From CAXXFQ01 sp963674475 (lineage in GTDB: Bacteria; Planctomycetota; Planctomycetia; Pirellulales; Thermoguttaceae): a stretch of 64,000 bases of DNA. A model generated the notes under the pieces. That model was given only the letters and a program-made list of their open reading frames with translations, was not told the origin of the DNA and searched no databases. The stretch's first letter is position 1. Each line of letters begins with the position of its first letter. The DNA lies in assembly GCA_963674475.2 (NCBI GenBank), contig CAXXFQ010000009.1, positions 186,001-250,000 of the forward strand, in the 5' to 3' direction. Below, in pieces: positions 8,494 through 16,768 of the stretch. A program made the position numbers and the translations under genes.

Positions 8494-9492
8494 TTACGCT
8501 TGCAACGCCCCCAGATATCGCGAGTAAAGCGAGAAGATCAAGCAGATCAGGACGATGGCGAAAACGAACCAGATGGCGAAATTGAGCACTCTCGTGAACG
8601 ACCGGATGTAGTCGCTCGCCTCGTCCTCGTACGCCACGGCGATCCGCCCCATCACCTCGACCAGCGAGCCGGAGATCTCGCCGACGTGGATCATTTCGAG
8701 AAAATCACGTCGAAAAACGTTCGTCTGCAAGAAGGCGATATAGAGCGATTCCCCCGCTTCGACCGCCTCGGCGATCTGACCGATCTTGCGTGTGATCTTC
8801 GGGTGCATCGACGAGCGGAGGCTGAACCGAAGCGCCTCGAACGTATCCATCCCCGTGTTGAACGTCAACTGAAGCGACCGGGCCAACCGGGCCAGGCTCA
8901 ACAGCTCGACGATCTTGTCGAGATGGGGGATCTTGAACGTCATCTGCGCGATCGGCTGTGTCCACGGGGCCCGACGCAAAAAGTCCCGTGTCACGAGCGT
9001 CACTCCGCCGACGATCCCCACGACCGTGCCAAAGTAAATCCAAAAGTAAGAAGCCGGCCAACCCCCAAAGGCGGACATGAAGATAAGAAAAAGGCCCATC
9101 GTGAAGATCGCCCCGGCCAATTGGGCGAGCGTGCCCGAAAGGTTCGACAAGAAATCACGACGGGTTTTCCACCGGCTTTGATAGTACTCGTGCAGCACGC
9201 GAAAGATATCGGGCAAGTCGCACGTCACATCGCCGATGCCGACCAGCTCACGAAACAACGGAGGAAAGAATTCGCCCGTCCGATCGATCCCTTCCGAAAT
9301 CGTTTCCCCCTGCTCGACCGCACAGAGAATCGTTTGACATTGACGAACCAGCGCGGGACGATTCGCCTCACTCTCGACCTCCCGCCGCCAAATCTGACGC
9401 AGATCGAGCCCGGCGTCGAGCGAGACAGCCAGTCGGTTGCACAAACCGGCCAGTTCTTTCAGTCGAACACGAGGAGCAGGAATCAATCCCAT
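8494..9492 (-). CDS. Type II secretion system F domain protein (GspF/PilC-like)
   Basis: The 332-residue protein has two T2SF domains, each a helical bundle followed by membrane helices. Hydrophobic segments lie near 129-147, 149-168 and 306-325. Sequences such as LSGTLAQLAGAIFTMG and EALRFSLRSS, with GESLYIAFLQTNVFRRDFLEMIHVGEISGSL, fit the GspF/PilC inner-membrane platform protein of type II secretion or type IV pilus machines. It is shorter than the common 400 residues. No secretion ATPase, secretin or pilin gene is nearby, so it is either a stand-alone planctomycete paralogue or works with parts encoded elsewhere. Confidence 0.8.
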   Translation of the reverse strand: MGLIPAPRVRLKELAGLCNRLAVSLDAGLDLRQIWRREVESEANRPALVRQCQTILCAVEQGETISEGIDRTGEFFPPLFRELVGIGDVTCDLPDIFRVLHEYYQSRWKTRRDFLSNLSGTLAQLAGAIFTMGLFLIFMSAFGGWPASYFWIYFGTVVGIVGGVTLVTRDFLRRAPWTQPIAQMTFKIPHLDKIVELLSLARLARSLQLTFNTGMDTFEALRFSLRSSMHPKITRKIGQIAEAVEAGESLYIAFLQTNVFRRDFLEMIHVGEISGSLVEVMGRIAVAYEDEASDYIRSFTRVLNFAIWFVFAIVLICLIFSLYSRYLGALQA

Positions 9493-9623
9493 CGGTAGCG
9501 TCTCGGAAAAGGGATAACGAGGAAACCAAATCGGAATCCTATTTTACCAAATTCTCGCGGTCGTGTCTGCTTTCTTTATTGATATTCAAAAAGTAGTAGC
9601 CTCTTGCTTTTCAGTTTTATTCT

Positions 9624-9652
9624 GAAAAACCGGGCTCCTCGTCGGGAGCCCT
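9624..9652 (-). terminator. Terminator downstream of rsmE
   Basis: On the minus strand a GGGCTCCC/GGAGCCC hairpin with a 5-base loop is followed by GGTTTTTC. It lies 26 bp past the rsmE stop. The core is nearly the same as the terminator at 41244-41272. Confidence 0.7.
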
Positions 9653-9677
9653 CAGATCACTATTTTTGCGAGTGTCA

Positions 9678-10391
9678 TTAAGAAAATTCCGTCAGCCGGG
9701 CCGCCACGGCAAGCGCGGCCGTCTCGATCCGCAAGATCCGCGCCCCGAGGTTGACCTTCTGCCAACCCTTATCACAAGCCGCGTCGACTTCACCGTCACT
9801 AAAACCGCCTTCGGGGCCGATCCCGACCCAGATCGACCGGCCCGACTCGATCCCCTCGGGGAAAATTTCCCCCAGACGTTTTCCGCCCGGATGGGCCACC
9901 AGTCGGGTTGCCGCCGGATCGACTTGCGAGCTGATTTCGTTCCATGTGACCGGCGTGCCGATCTCCATCAAACGGGTCCGGCCGCACTGTTTCGACGCCT
10001 CGATCACCGTCCGCGAGAGCCGATCGACCGTTTTCGACGACGGGACGACGACCGACCGTTCGGTCTTGACCGGGACCAACCGCGTGACGCCCAATTCGGT
10101 CCCCTTTTCGACCAACCATTTCTGTCGATCCCCCTTCGGCAGCGCAACAGCCAGCGAGAGTTCAAACGGCAGTTCCCGGTTTGGTGTTTCACGCGAGACG
10201 ATAGAAAGTTCGACCGTATCACGACCGAGCGAGTCGATTTCGGCGACAAATTCGCTGCCGGTGCCGTCGAACAGGACGAGAGTATCGCCGATTGACGCGC
10301 GCATGACCCGTGCGACGTGGCGAGCTTCGGGGCCATCGAGGGTCGCGTGGTTGGAAATGATGGGTTGGGAACAAAAATAGCGATCAGCCAT
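9678..10391 (-). CDS. rsmE: 16S rRNA m3U1498 methyltransferase
   Basis: RsmE methylates N3 of U1498 in 16S rRNA with S-adenosylmethionine. The 237-residue protein shows the N-terminal PUA-like domain and the SPOUT methyltransferase knot: KGDRQKWLVEKGTELGV (about 103-119), EASKQCGR, IGPEGGFSDGE (about 196-206) and LGARILRIETAA (about 219-230). The ATG at 10391 starts MADRYF, as in homologues. The 5' flank has no Shine-Dalgarno; instead a T-rich leader (minus strand) of about 40 bases follows the delta hairpin of element copy 4. Confidence 0.95.
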   Translation of the reverse strand: MADRYFCSQPIISNHATLDGPEARHVARVMRASIGDTLVLFDGTGSEFVAEIDSLGRDTVELSIVSRETPNRELPFELSLAVALPKGDRQKWLVEKGTELGVTRLVPVKTERSVVVPSSKTVDRLSRTVIEASKQCGRTRLMEIGTPVTWNEISSQVDPAATRLVAHPGGKRLGEIFPEGIESGRSIWVGIGPEGGFSDGEVDAACDKGWQKVNLGARILRIETAALAVAARLTEFS

Positions 10392-10760
10392 AGCAAAACC
10401 AAAAGAAAAAAAGAAAAACAAACAAAACAAAAAAGAGGGATTGCAAAGCAATCCCGGCGGGCAGGGCCCGCGGCCGGACCGGTGCTTCCGCACCGCTGAC
10501 TAAACCCGTTCCCGTTGGTCACTAGAATCGATACCAGCGACCAACGGGAGCGGTCAAATTTTAATGGTGCGGTAGCACCAAGAAAAAAGTTTTTGAGGGG
10601 AGAGTTTGAGAGGGGACAATTTTCAAAATGTCCCCTCTCATTCAAAAAAACAGGTGACGGCCCTGGCCGTCACTCCTTTTTCTTATCCCGATGACAACAC
10701 AGCACACTTTTTTACAACCAGAAAATCTTACCAAACAAAAAATCCCCCTAAACCCAACCC
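10392..10760. other. Gene-free interval holding element copy 4
   Basis: The interval between the start of rsmE and the end of the dgcA-like gene is taken up by element copy 4 (10430-10684) and about 75 bp of A-rich sequence. No gene is seen. Confidence 0.7.
10430..10684 (-). repeat. Intergenic hairpin element, copy 4 (B orientation, complete)
   Basis: Read leftwards this is alpha (GTGACGGC/GCCGTCAC, 10653-10672), beta, gamma and delta (GGGATTGC/GCAATCCC, 10437-10455), then the T-rich tract that leads to the rsmE start. By eye it differs from the reverse complement of copy 3 at only two positions over about 215 bp. Confidence 0.85.
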
Positions 10761-11774
10761 TTAAAGCAAACGCACCCCACACCCGTTCTCTTTCGAAAAG
10801 ATCACCCGCCCCCGCTCGATCCGCACTCCGATCGCCACATCTTCGCCCAGCAACAACGCCCCGTCCATGTCGACATAGTCCAGCATCGGCAACACCTGGG
10901 CAATCGCCGAGATCCCGACCGTCGACTCGGTCATACACCCGACCATCACTTGAAGCCCAAGCTCTTTAGCTCGCGCGATCATCCGCCGCGCCGGGGTCAG
11001 ACCGCCGCACTTGGTCAACTTGATGTTGATCCCGTGAAAACATTCGGCACACCGGTCGACGTCCGGTTCCTGCCGGCAACTCTCGTCGGCGATGATCGGA
11101 AGGGCCGACTCGCGATAGACCCGCCGCATCTGGTCCCACTGGTCGGCCGGCAACGGCTGTTCGATAAACTCGACCCCCAACTCGGCCAGCGCCGCGGCGT
11201 TGCGGATCGTCTCGTCGGCCGTCCAGCCACAATTGGCGTCGACCCGGAACCGGGCGTCGGTCTCGCGGCGTAACGCGCGAACGATATCAAGGTCGTCCGG
11301 CGTGCCCAGCTTGATTTTGTATACCGGCCAGCCGTCGAACTCACGGAGTTTTTCGACCATCACCCCGATCGCGTCGATCCCGATCGTATAGTCGGTCACC
11401 GGGCTGTCGGTCGGGTCGAGCCCCCACAGGTCCCAACACGGTCGACCTTCGAGTTTTCCCCAAAGATCGCAGGCCGCCTGATCGACGGCACACTGGGCGA
11501 ACGGGATCTCTTGCAATATCGGTCGAAGCGACTCCCAAAGCGCTTCGGGCGTTTCCATCCGGGCCGCTTCGATTTGAGGCCGAACCGTCTCGATCGCCTG
11601 GATCAGTTTTTCGACCGTGATCCCATAGTACGGGTCCTCGACCGACTCGCCGTACCCGGCCAAGCCGTCTTGCCCCAGCTCGACCACCAACGTTCGGATC
11701 GCGTCATGGGTGCCGCGCGAGATGCCGAACGGGTGTCGTAGCGGAAGGATGTAGGAGCGTAAGGTCAATTCCAC
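10761..11774 (-). CDS. dgcA: Enolase-superfamily epimerase, probable N-acetyl-D-glutamate racemase
   Basis: The 337-residue protein is a muconate-lactonizing-subgroup enolase of the dipeptide epimerase type. The KxK acid/base pair is K153/K155, metal ligands are D179 (VDANCGW), E205 (FIEQPL) and D230 (IADES), the second catalytic Lys is in NIKLTKCGG (K252), and DMD at 302-304 is the DxD that binds the substrate's polar end in dipeptide epimerases. On sequence alone it could be an Ala-Glu epimerase. The next gene upstream on the same strand is DUF1611, and DUF1611 (DgcN) with an enolase homologue (DgcA) form the known D-glutamate catabolic pair, so DgcA is the better guess. The two genes are separated by 323 bp of repeat elements. 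Confidence 0.8.
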   Translation of the reverse strand: MELTLRSYILPLRHPFGISRGTHDAIRTLVVELGQDGLAGYGESVEDPYYGITVEKLIQAIETVRPQIEAARMETPEALWESLRPILQEIPFAQCAVDQAACDLWGKLEGRPCWDLWGLDPTDSPVTDYTIGIDAIGVMVEKLREFDGWPVYKIKLGTPDDLDIVRALRRETDARFRVDANCGWTADETIRNAAALAELGVEFIEQPLPADQWDQMRRVYRESALPIIADESCRQEPDVDRCAECFHGINIKLTKCGGLTPARRMIARAKELGLQVMVGCMTESTVGISAIAQVLPMLDYVDMDGALLLGEDVAIGVRIERGRVIFSKENGCGVRLL

Positions 11775-11800
11775 GGGCGGAGCCCTTGTTTATCTTGTTT

Positions 11801-11911
11801 GATACTAGCGACCAACGGGAGCGGGTCTAGTCAACGGCGTGGAAACGCCGGTCCAAAAAGTTTTTGGAAGGGGTTTTAGGGGAGACCTTTCTTCAGAAAG
11901 GTTTCCCCTAA
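11801..11911 (-). repeat. Intergenic hairpin element, copy 5a (B orientation, partial)
   Basis: It contains a gamma remnant (CGACCAACGGGAGCGGGTCTAG, part, then GGCGTGGAAACGCC) and a type II beta hairpin in which AGGGGAGACCTTT pairs with AAAGGTTTCCCCT (about 11878-11910). Delta and alpha are missing. Confidence 0.7.
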
Positions 11912-11952
11912 TCTGTAAAATAAAATATTCTGCTATTCAAAAAAAGGATAAG

Positions 11953-12080
11953 GAGCGACGGCTTTGCCGCCGCCTGTATTTTTTTAATGAGAGGGGACAT
12001 TTTGAAAATTGTCCCCTCTCAAACTCTCCCCTCAAAAACTTTTTGGACCGGGATTGCTGCGCAATCCCTCTTTTTTTGTC
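11953..12080 (+). repeat. Intergenic hairpin element, copy 5b (A orientation)
   Basis: It has alpha (GCGACGGC/GCCGCCGC, 11955-11973), beta (GAGAGGGGACA/TGTCCCCTCTC), the CTCTCCCCTCAAAAACTT spacer, and delta (GGGATTGC/GCAATCCC, 12051-12068) with a T-rich tail reaching the stop codon of the dgcN-like gene at 12098. Gamma is absent. Confidence 0.8.
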
Positions 12081-12097
12081 TTACAATTATTTTGTTT

Positions 12098-13144
12098 TTA
12101 CTTTTTCACTTCTTCTTTCAACTTCAGTACTGCTTTCGCCAGCTTCTCCGCCCCGTGCCGATACACATCACACGCCGGTAACCCAAGCTCCTCCTTCACC
12201 CGCGCACACTCCCGCTCCACCGCCTCGTCCGAAAAACCAAGCCCATTAACCCCCACACCGATCACACGACACGGATGAACGAAATTCGTGGCCGTCTCGT
12301 AAAACCGGGCCAACTCACCAAGCGGCGGCATCGGCGGGTTGTTCTCCGGCCAGTCGGTGATCTTCTCGCGACCCATCTGGTAACAAAGCAAAAGCCCGTC
12401 CGGCCGCAAACCGTGCAACAGCCCGAGCGTCACACAGCCGTAACGCGGATCCACCAGACTGCCCTGCCCTTCGATCAGCAAAATGTCGTGCTCTTGGTTT
12501 TCGCGAACCAGCCGTTCGGCCGACCCGGCGACAAAATCGGCGATCACCCGATCGACCGGGCACCCGGACCCGGCCACCATGATCCCCGTTTGACCGGTGG
12601 CGACAAACTGGGCGTCGTGGCCCTGTCGCTTGAGCGCTTCGGCCGTCTCGATCGCAGTGACCATCTTCCCGCAACTGGTCGTCGTCGCCACGCTGTGAAT
12701 TCGAAGACATCCATCGCGGAACCCTTGCCCCGACGCGACCTCCTTGTCATCGTTTTTGCGCAGATCCAGAAGCGTCACCCCCTTTTGCTCGGCGGCGAGG
12801 GAAAATTCCGCATCGTCGCAGAGAAACTCGTGCATCCCGGAAACGACGTTCATCCCCCGACGGATCGCCTCGAGGATGATCGGACGCCAAGCCGTGGGAA
12901 CCTTGCCGCCGGGAGGGGCCGTGCCGAGCACCAGCGTATTGGCCTCGCCCGGCGCGTCCTCAAACACTCCGATAACCGGCAACTCGCCGCCGACGCCAAA
13001 CAGCGCTTGGGCCGTTTGACCCGCCGACTCCCGATCGAACACGGCAACCACTTCGTTCGGGCGATACCGAATCACGCTGGCAGCCAATTTCGCGGTCACC
13101 GGATTGGAAAACCCGTCGGTCAAAACTATCATTCGCCGAGCCAT
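12098..13144 (-). CDS. dgcN: DUF1611 family protein, probable D-glutamate N-acetyltransferase
   Basis: The 348-residue protein has the DUF1611 layout: an N-terminal Rossmann-like part, then a P-loop-like segment (HSVATTTSCGKM, about 150-161), then LIEGQGSLVDPRYG (about 223-236). In marine Pseudoalteromonas this family (DgcN) acetylates D-glutamate and DgcA then racemises the product; the same pair is encoded here on one strand in that order. D-Glu could come from peptidoglycan of the organism itself or of prey/dead cells. The family name is secure; the reaction is inferred from the pairing. The ATG at 13144 is followed by the first beta strand MIVLTDGF. Confidence 0.75.
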   Translation of the reverse strand: MARRMIVLTDGFSNPVTAKLAASVIRYRPNEVVAVFDRESAGQTAQALFGVGGELPVIGVFEDAPGEANTLVLGTAPPGGKVPTAWRPIILEAIRRGMNVVSGMHEFLCDDAEFSLAAEQKGVTLLDLRKNDDKEVASGQGFRDGCLRIHSVATTTSCGKMVTAIETAEALKRQGHDAQFVATGQTGIMVAGSGCPVDRVIADFVAGSAERLVRENQEHDILLIEGQGSLVDPRYGCVTLGLLHGLRPDGLLLCYQMGREKITDWPENNPPMPPLGELARFYETATNFVHPCRVIGVGVNGLGFSDEAVERECARVKEELGLPACDVYRHGAEKLAKAVLKLKEEVKK

Positions 13145-13448
13145 CGAAATCCTTTTCTTCGAGGAAAATCACTTGTAAACAAAAACGGAAGAAACCGATT
13201 TCACACCGTCGCTTTACGAGGGAAAAAAGACCACACGTTTCGGGTCGGTCAAGCGATCAATATGGTCCATTTGGCCTGCCGAGTCAACCGAACCGCCACA
13301 CCGGCCGGTCAAGACCGATCTTTCTAAACCGTTTAATAAAAATGACTTACCAAGAAACGGTAATTTTCTTACGATCATGCTTGACAGAGAAAGGTATACG
13401 CTGTAGAGTATCGAGAGTAAGGTTTACTGGTACTAGAGGGTTTATTTT
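13145..13448. other. Divergent intergenic region, dgcN / padR
   Basis: The interval separates the dgcN-like gene (leftward) from the PadR gene (rightward). It contains the strong PadR promoter at 13381-13409. The rest (13145-13330) shows no clear element. Confidence 0.5.
13381..13409 (+). promoter_or_regulatory. Sigma-70-type promoter of the padR operon
   Basis: A perfect -35 box TTGACA (13381-13386) is followed after 17 bp by TAGAGT (13404-13409) as the -10 box. Transcription would start near 13416, about 33 bases before the GTG start. A GTATAC palindrome lies in the spacer, where an autorepressor such as PadR could bind. Confidence 0.6.
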
Positions 13449-13847
13449 GTGAGTTTTCAAAAGAAAGTGCACCTCGATAAAAAAGTGGTGCCCAATAAAA
13501 AGAGTCTTGACGGGAATGTCGAAACGTTTTTGCTTCTGATCCTCGAGGAATCGCCCAACTACGGGTACGCAATCGTTCGGGAGCTGAAGCAAAAGACCGA
13601 CGGCCTGTTGCGTCTCGGCGAAGGGACCGTCTATCCGGTCCTTTACCGTATGGAAGAGCGGGGCGTTCTGGAATCGTTCTGGCAGGAAGGGCCCAACGGC
13701 CGCAAGCGGAAATATTATCGCGTCGCTCAGAAGGGCAAGAAGGCGCTCGCCTCGAACCTGTCGCAATGGGACTATCTCGTGCGGGTCATGGAGACGATCC
13801 GCGACAACAGCAATCTATCACTTCATCCGGAAGGGGGTTCCGTATGA
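13449..13847 (+). CDS. PadR family transcriptional regulator
   Basis: The 132-residue protein is a winged-helix PadR regulator: helix-turn-helix in residues about 24-66 (YGYAIVRELKQKTDG), then RLGEGTVYPVLYRMEERG (about 55-72), and a wing with GRKRKYYRVAQKG (about 83-95). The GTG start has AGAGGG eight bases upstream. PadR proteins are usually repressors of the membrane gene beside them. Here the stop codon overlaps the ATG of the downstream membrane protein (ATGA, 13844-13847), so the two are translationally coupled. Confidence 0.9.
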   Translation: MSFQKKVHLDKKVVPNKKSLDGNVETFLLLILEESPNYGYAIVRELKQKTDGLLRLGEGTVYPVLYRMEERGVLESFWQEGPNGRKRKYYRVAQKGKKALASNLSQWDYLVRVMETIRDNSNLSLHPEGGSV

Positions 13848-14569
13848 GCGCGGCGTTGGACCGGTATTTGGATCGGGTAATGGGGGTGGCCGATTATCGC
13901 GACGAGGCCGAAGCAGCGGCCGTCCGTGCGGAACTGGAAGATCATCTGCTGGAAAAGGTCGACGAGCTCAAGCGCGACGGTCTGGAACGGGCCGAAGCGA
14001 TCATTCAGGCGATCGAAGACCACGGCAACCCGGTGGTGGTCGGCTACCGGCTTCGCAAGTGGAGTCTGATCGACGTCCGGACGCGGGGAACGGCACGAGG
14101 GGTGATCGCCATCGGCCCGCGGGCAGTCGGCATTTTCGCCTTTGGCGGGATAGCGATCGGGCTGTTTTCAGTTGGCGCATGTTGCATCGGTCTATTTTCG
14201 CTGGGCGGATTTGTCCTTGGCCTGTTTGGGTTTGGCCTAATTGCTGCGGGTGGGGTGGCTCACGGCATGTACGTCATTGGCCTCATTGCCATAGGAGGGA
14301 TGGTGGCAGTGGGGGTGATTGCCGCCGGCGCAACGGGTATAGGCTTCTGGGTCCCCTCGACATGGACCGTGATAAGCTATTATTCCCAAGAAACCGTTCC
14401 CCAATGGCTACAATTTTTCGATCCGGTTATTCAATGCAGCCGACAAATTCCTGATTCAAAAGTAACGATAATAATACTTTTTATTGTGCTATTAATAATT
14501 CCCTTAAAGTGGCTTCAGCTCAGAGAATATCGACGAATCAAAAAAATCAACCCGTCGTGGATTGACTAA
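13844..14569 (+). CDS. Membrane protein with permease-prefix-like domain and glycine pentad repeats
   Basis: The 241-residue protein starts with a helical domain (residues 1-70) of the kind found with PadR regulators (HAAS/permease-prefix type: RAELEDHLLEKVDELKRDG). Residues 86-151 have glycine at every fifth position without a break (86, 91, 96 ... 151), with a hydrophobic residue usually just before each: GIFAF, GGIAI, GLFSV, GACCI, GLFSL and so on. A normal transmembrane helix follows near 207-223 and the tail is basic. The ATG is fused to the PadR stop (ATGA). The pentad array may fold as a hydrophobic beta-helix or as packed helices; no function is known to me. Confidence 0.75.
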   Translation: MSAALDRYLDRVMGVADYRDEAEAAAVRAELEDHLLEKVDELKRDGLERAEAIIQAIEDHGNPVVVGYRLRKWSLIDVRTRGTARGVIAIGPRAVGIFAFGGIAIGLFSVGACCIGLFSLGGFVLGLFGFGLIAAGGVAHGMYVIGLIAIGGMVAVGVIAAGATGIGFWVPSTWTVISYYSQETVPQWLQFFDPVIQCSRQIPDSKVTIIILFIVLLIIPLKWLQLREYRRIKKINPSWID

Positions 14570-14671
14570 GTCTTTAGGGGGCGTCCGCCACTTCGAAGAG
14601 CGGGCGTCGCCGGTTTTCACCTTTCACTATTAGCTTTACTCTCTATTTCACGCTTGAAGGAGGATCGTAAG

Positions 14672-16465
14672 ATGGGAATCTGTTTACGGAATCGTCATCA
14701 GATCGGATGGTTAGGGGTAGCCGTGTTTTTCCTCTGCCTTTCGATCCCTTCGGCCGACGCGTCGTCGGATGACTTATGGAAGATCGTGCCGGAAGACGCG
14801 CTTGGCGTGGCGATGATCCCCGACCCGGGCGCGACCGACGCGACCATGATCCAATTCGCCGCCCAGGTCCAGTTGCCAATCGGGCCACCACTTTTGATGC
14901 TCAAGGCACTGGGCCAGATCGGGGAAGGGCTCGACGAGGACGACCCGATCGCCGCGATCCTCATGCCGTCGGACGACGCCGATTGGAAGCCGATCCCCGT
15001 GATCGCCCTTCCGACCGACGATTACGACGCGCTCGTGAAACCGTGGAAGCCGGAAAAGGTGACCGACACGATTTTCGCCGTCACGCTGCCCAACGAGATG
15101 CCCGCGCTGGCCGCGAAGAAGGGAGATTTTACCCTTCTCGTCCTGGCGAACCAGCAGGCGACACTGGAAAAAATCCTGGCCTCGACCGGCCGGTTCACCA
15201 AGTCGGTCGACGCGTGGGACGACTGGATCGAAAAGAACCTGGCCGTCGTGGTCATGACCCCCGAGGGGCTGAAGCAGGTCGTCTTCGGTGCGATAGATCA
15301 AACCGAAAAGGGAATGAAAACGGCTACCGCCTCCCTGGAAAAGACCGACCCTGAAATGGCCAAGCAGATAAGCGAACAGCTGGAGATGACCCGCCGAACG
15401 CTCCAAGTCTATCGGAAGATTTTCGGCAACATGGCCGATCAGGTCGACCTTTGGGCCGCCGGAGTGGCGATCGACCAGGAAGGCTTCGTCACGATCTCAA
15501 GCCGGGCCACCATGGCCGACGGAAGCCCGTGGGCCGACGCGTTCGCCACGCTTGAGGCACCCAAGAAGATGCTGACTAACCTGCCGCAGGGCCCGTACGT
15601 GTTTGCCGCCGACGGAGCGTTCAATAAAAAGGTTGCCAAGCTTTGGAATCAGTACTCAGTCGACCTCCTTGAAGTACTGCCCCAGTTCGGCGAACTGAGT
15701 TCCGAAGTGAGAGAAAAGTTTATCACGCTCATGGAGCGGTCCAATCAAGACCTCGACAGTCTTTCAATTCTGTTCGGCATTTCCGAACCGGGCGAAGGAA
15801 TCCTGCAGCGAACTGTCTACTTGATTAAGACCAATGACGCACAAGCATTTATGAAGCAGCAGCTCTCGACGACGGAAGAGATAATCAAATTGGCCGAGGA
15901 TACGGGAATCCCCCTCTGGTCGAAGGGAACCACGATTGGGGAAACGACGATCGACGGGCGGAAGATCCAGACGGTGACCATCGATATCACCCAATCAATC
16001 CAAGGGGAAGGTACGGAAGAGACGCTAAAAATCCTTAAGGAGGTCTACAGCCCCGACGGAAAGATTATCAGCTACTTCCTGCCGCTTGACGAGAAAAACA
16101 TCCTCGTTGGCTTCAGCGAAGACGGCTTGAAGCTGGGCATCAAAGCGTTCGAAAAAGGGACCCCATCGAGGTTGGCCGAACCGATGATCGAACCGGTCGC
16201 CAAGCGGCTACCCGAGGGCGCCCAATGGGTTATCCTCGTGAGCGTCGACGGGACGCTACAGTGGTTCAAATACTTCAGTGACAAGATCAAAGAGACCCCC
16301 ATAATCAACATCAAGATCGACATGGAACCGGCGCCGCCGATCGCGGTCGGGGTAATCGCCTCGGAAGAGGGGTTCGAAAAACGGACCGTCGTTTCCCCCG
16401 AAACGATCAAAGCGGTCTATGCTGCCGTCATGAAACTGTTCGTCAGCGCACAGCAGGAGAAGTAG
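14672..16465 (+). CDS. Large exported protein of unknown function
   Basis: From the ATG at 14672 the protein has 597 residues. AGGAGG lies eight bases upstream, which decides this start over the TTG at 14654. A signal peptide covers about 1-30 (hydrophobic WLGVAVFFLCLSIP, cleavage near ADAS). The mature part looks globular: an early VPEDALGVAMIPDP strand, repeated ALP/AALAAKKGDFTLLV segments, and a helical middle with many Lys and Glu. It resembles DUF3352-like planctomycete envelope proteins in style, but I do not recognise a defined family. It stands alone, followed by a bidirectional terminator. Confidence 0.75.
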   Translation: MGICLRNRHQIGWLGVAVFFLCLSIPSADASSDDLWKIVPEDALGVAMIPDPGATDATMIQFAAQVQLPIGPPLLMLKALGQIGEGLDEDDPIAAILMPSDDADWKPIPVIALPTDDYDALVKPWKPEKVTDTIFAVTLPNEMPALAAKKGDFTLLVLANQQATLEKILASTGRFTKSVDAWDDWIEKNLAVVVMTPEGLKQVVFGAIDQTEKGMKTATASLEKTDPEMAKQISEQLEMTRRTLQVYRKIFGNMADQVDLWAAGVAIDQEGFVTISSRATMADGSPWADAFATLEAPKKMLTNLPQGPYVFAADGAFNKKVAKLWNQYSVDLLEVLPQFGELSSEVREKFITLMERSNQDLDSLSILFGISEPGEGILQRTVYLIKTNDAQAFMKQQLSTTEEIIKLAEDTGIPLWSKGTTIGETTIDGRKIQTVTIDITQSIQGEGTEETLKILKEVYSPDGKIISYFLPLDEKNILVGFSEDGLKLGIKAFEKGTPSRLAEPMIEPVAKRLPEGAQWVILVSVDGTLQWFKYFSDKIKETPIINIKIDMEPAPPIAVGVIASEEGFEKRTVVSPETIKAVYAAVMKLFVSAQQEK

Positions 16466-16492
16466 CGACTTAGTCGTTTTTGTATAAACCTC

Positions 16493-16545
16493 AAAAAAAC
16501 GAGGGCCGCTTGACACTCAGTTCAAACGGCCCTCGTTCTATTTTA
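16493..16545. terminator. Bidirectional rho-independent terminator
   Basis: ACGAGGGCCG (16499-16508) pairs perfectly with CGGCCCTCGT (16527-16536). A run of seven A precedes it and a T-rich stretch follows, so it can serve the exported-protein gene on the plus strand and the tRNA on the minus strand. Confidence 0.8.
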
Positions 16546-16547
16546 AG

Positions 16548-16621
16548 TCGGGGCGAGAGGATTCGAACCTCCGACTTCCTGCTCCCAAAGCAGGCGCGCT
16601 GCCAGGCTGCGCCACGCCCCG
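16548..16621 (-). tRNA. tRNA-Pro (anticodon UGG)
   Basis: The 74-nt minus-strand sequence folds as a cloverleaf: acceptor stem CGGGGCG/CGCCCCG, a D-arm with AGCCTGGCAGCGC, anticodon stem CCTGC/GCAGG around the loop TTTGGGA with anticodon TGG, and the T-arm loop GTTCGAATC. The discriminator base is A, and CCA is not encoded. It has its own downstream terminator. Confidence 0.95.
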
Positions 16622-16768
16622 ATCTGTTTTACTCCGACAGACGATCTTCTGTTTGTCGGAGAGAACCATTGTATCGCTTGAGTCGGATTCCGGCAACCGG
16701 CTAAATAAGCGTTACTTCATACGACTTACTAAAAGAGGGAAACACCAAGTTTCCTACAGATCACTTAC

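Larger units (their letters stand above)
11775..12097. other. Gene-free interval with two oppositely oriented element copies
   Basis: The 323 bp between the dgcA-like and dgcN-like genes hold copy 5a (11801-11911, B orientation) and copy 5b (11953-12080, A orientation). A GGGCGGAGCCC hairpin at 11775-11785 is next to the dgcA start. Confidence 0.7.

Noticed and set aside
6283..10684. Composite transposon
   Set aside because: Inverted ends are present, but no transposase, recombinase or target-site duplication is visible, so the block is not called a mobile element.
11987..12249. Short open frames across the hairpin elements (for example at 11987-12181, 48788-49585 ends, 49182-49589, 10004-10645) that translate to similar peptides with NERGHFENCPLSNSP
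   Set aside because: They are translations of the repeat DNA itself. Their likeness comes from the shared hairpin arms, and they have no start signals and conflict with real genes.
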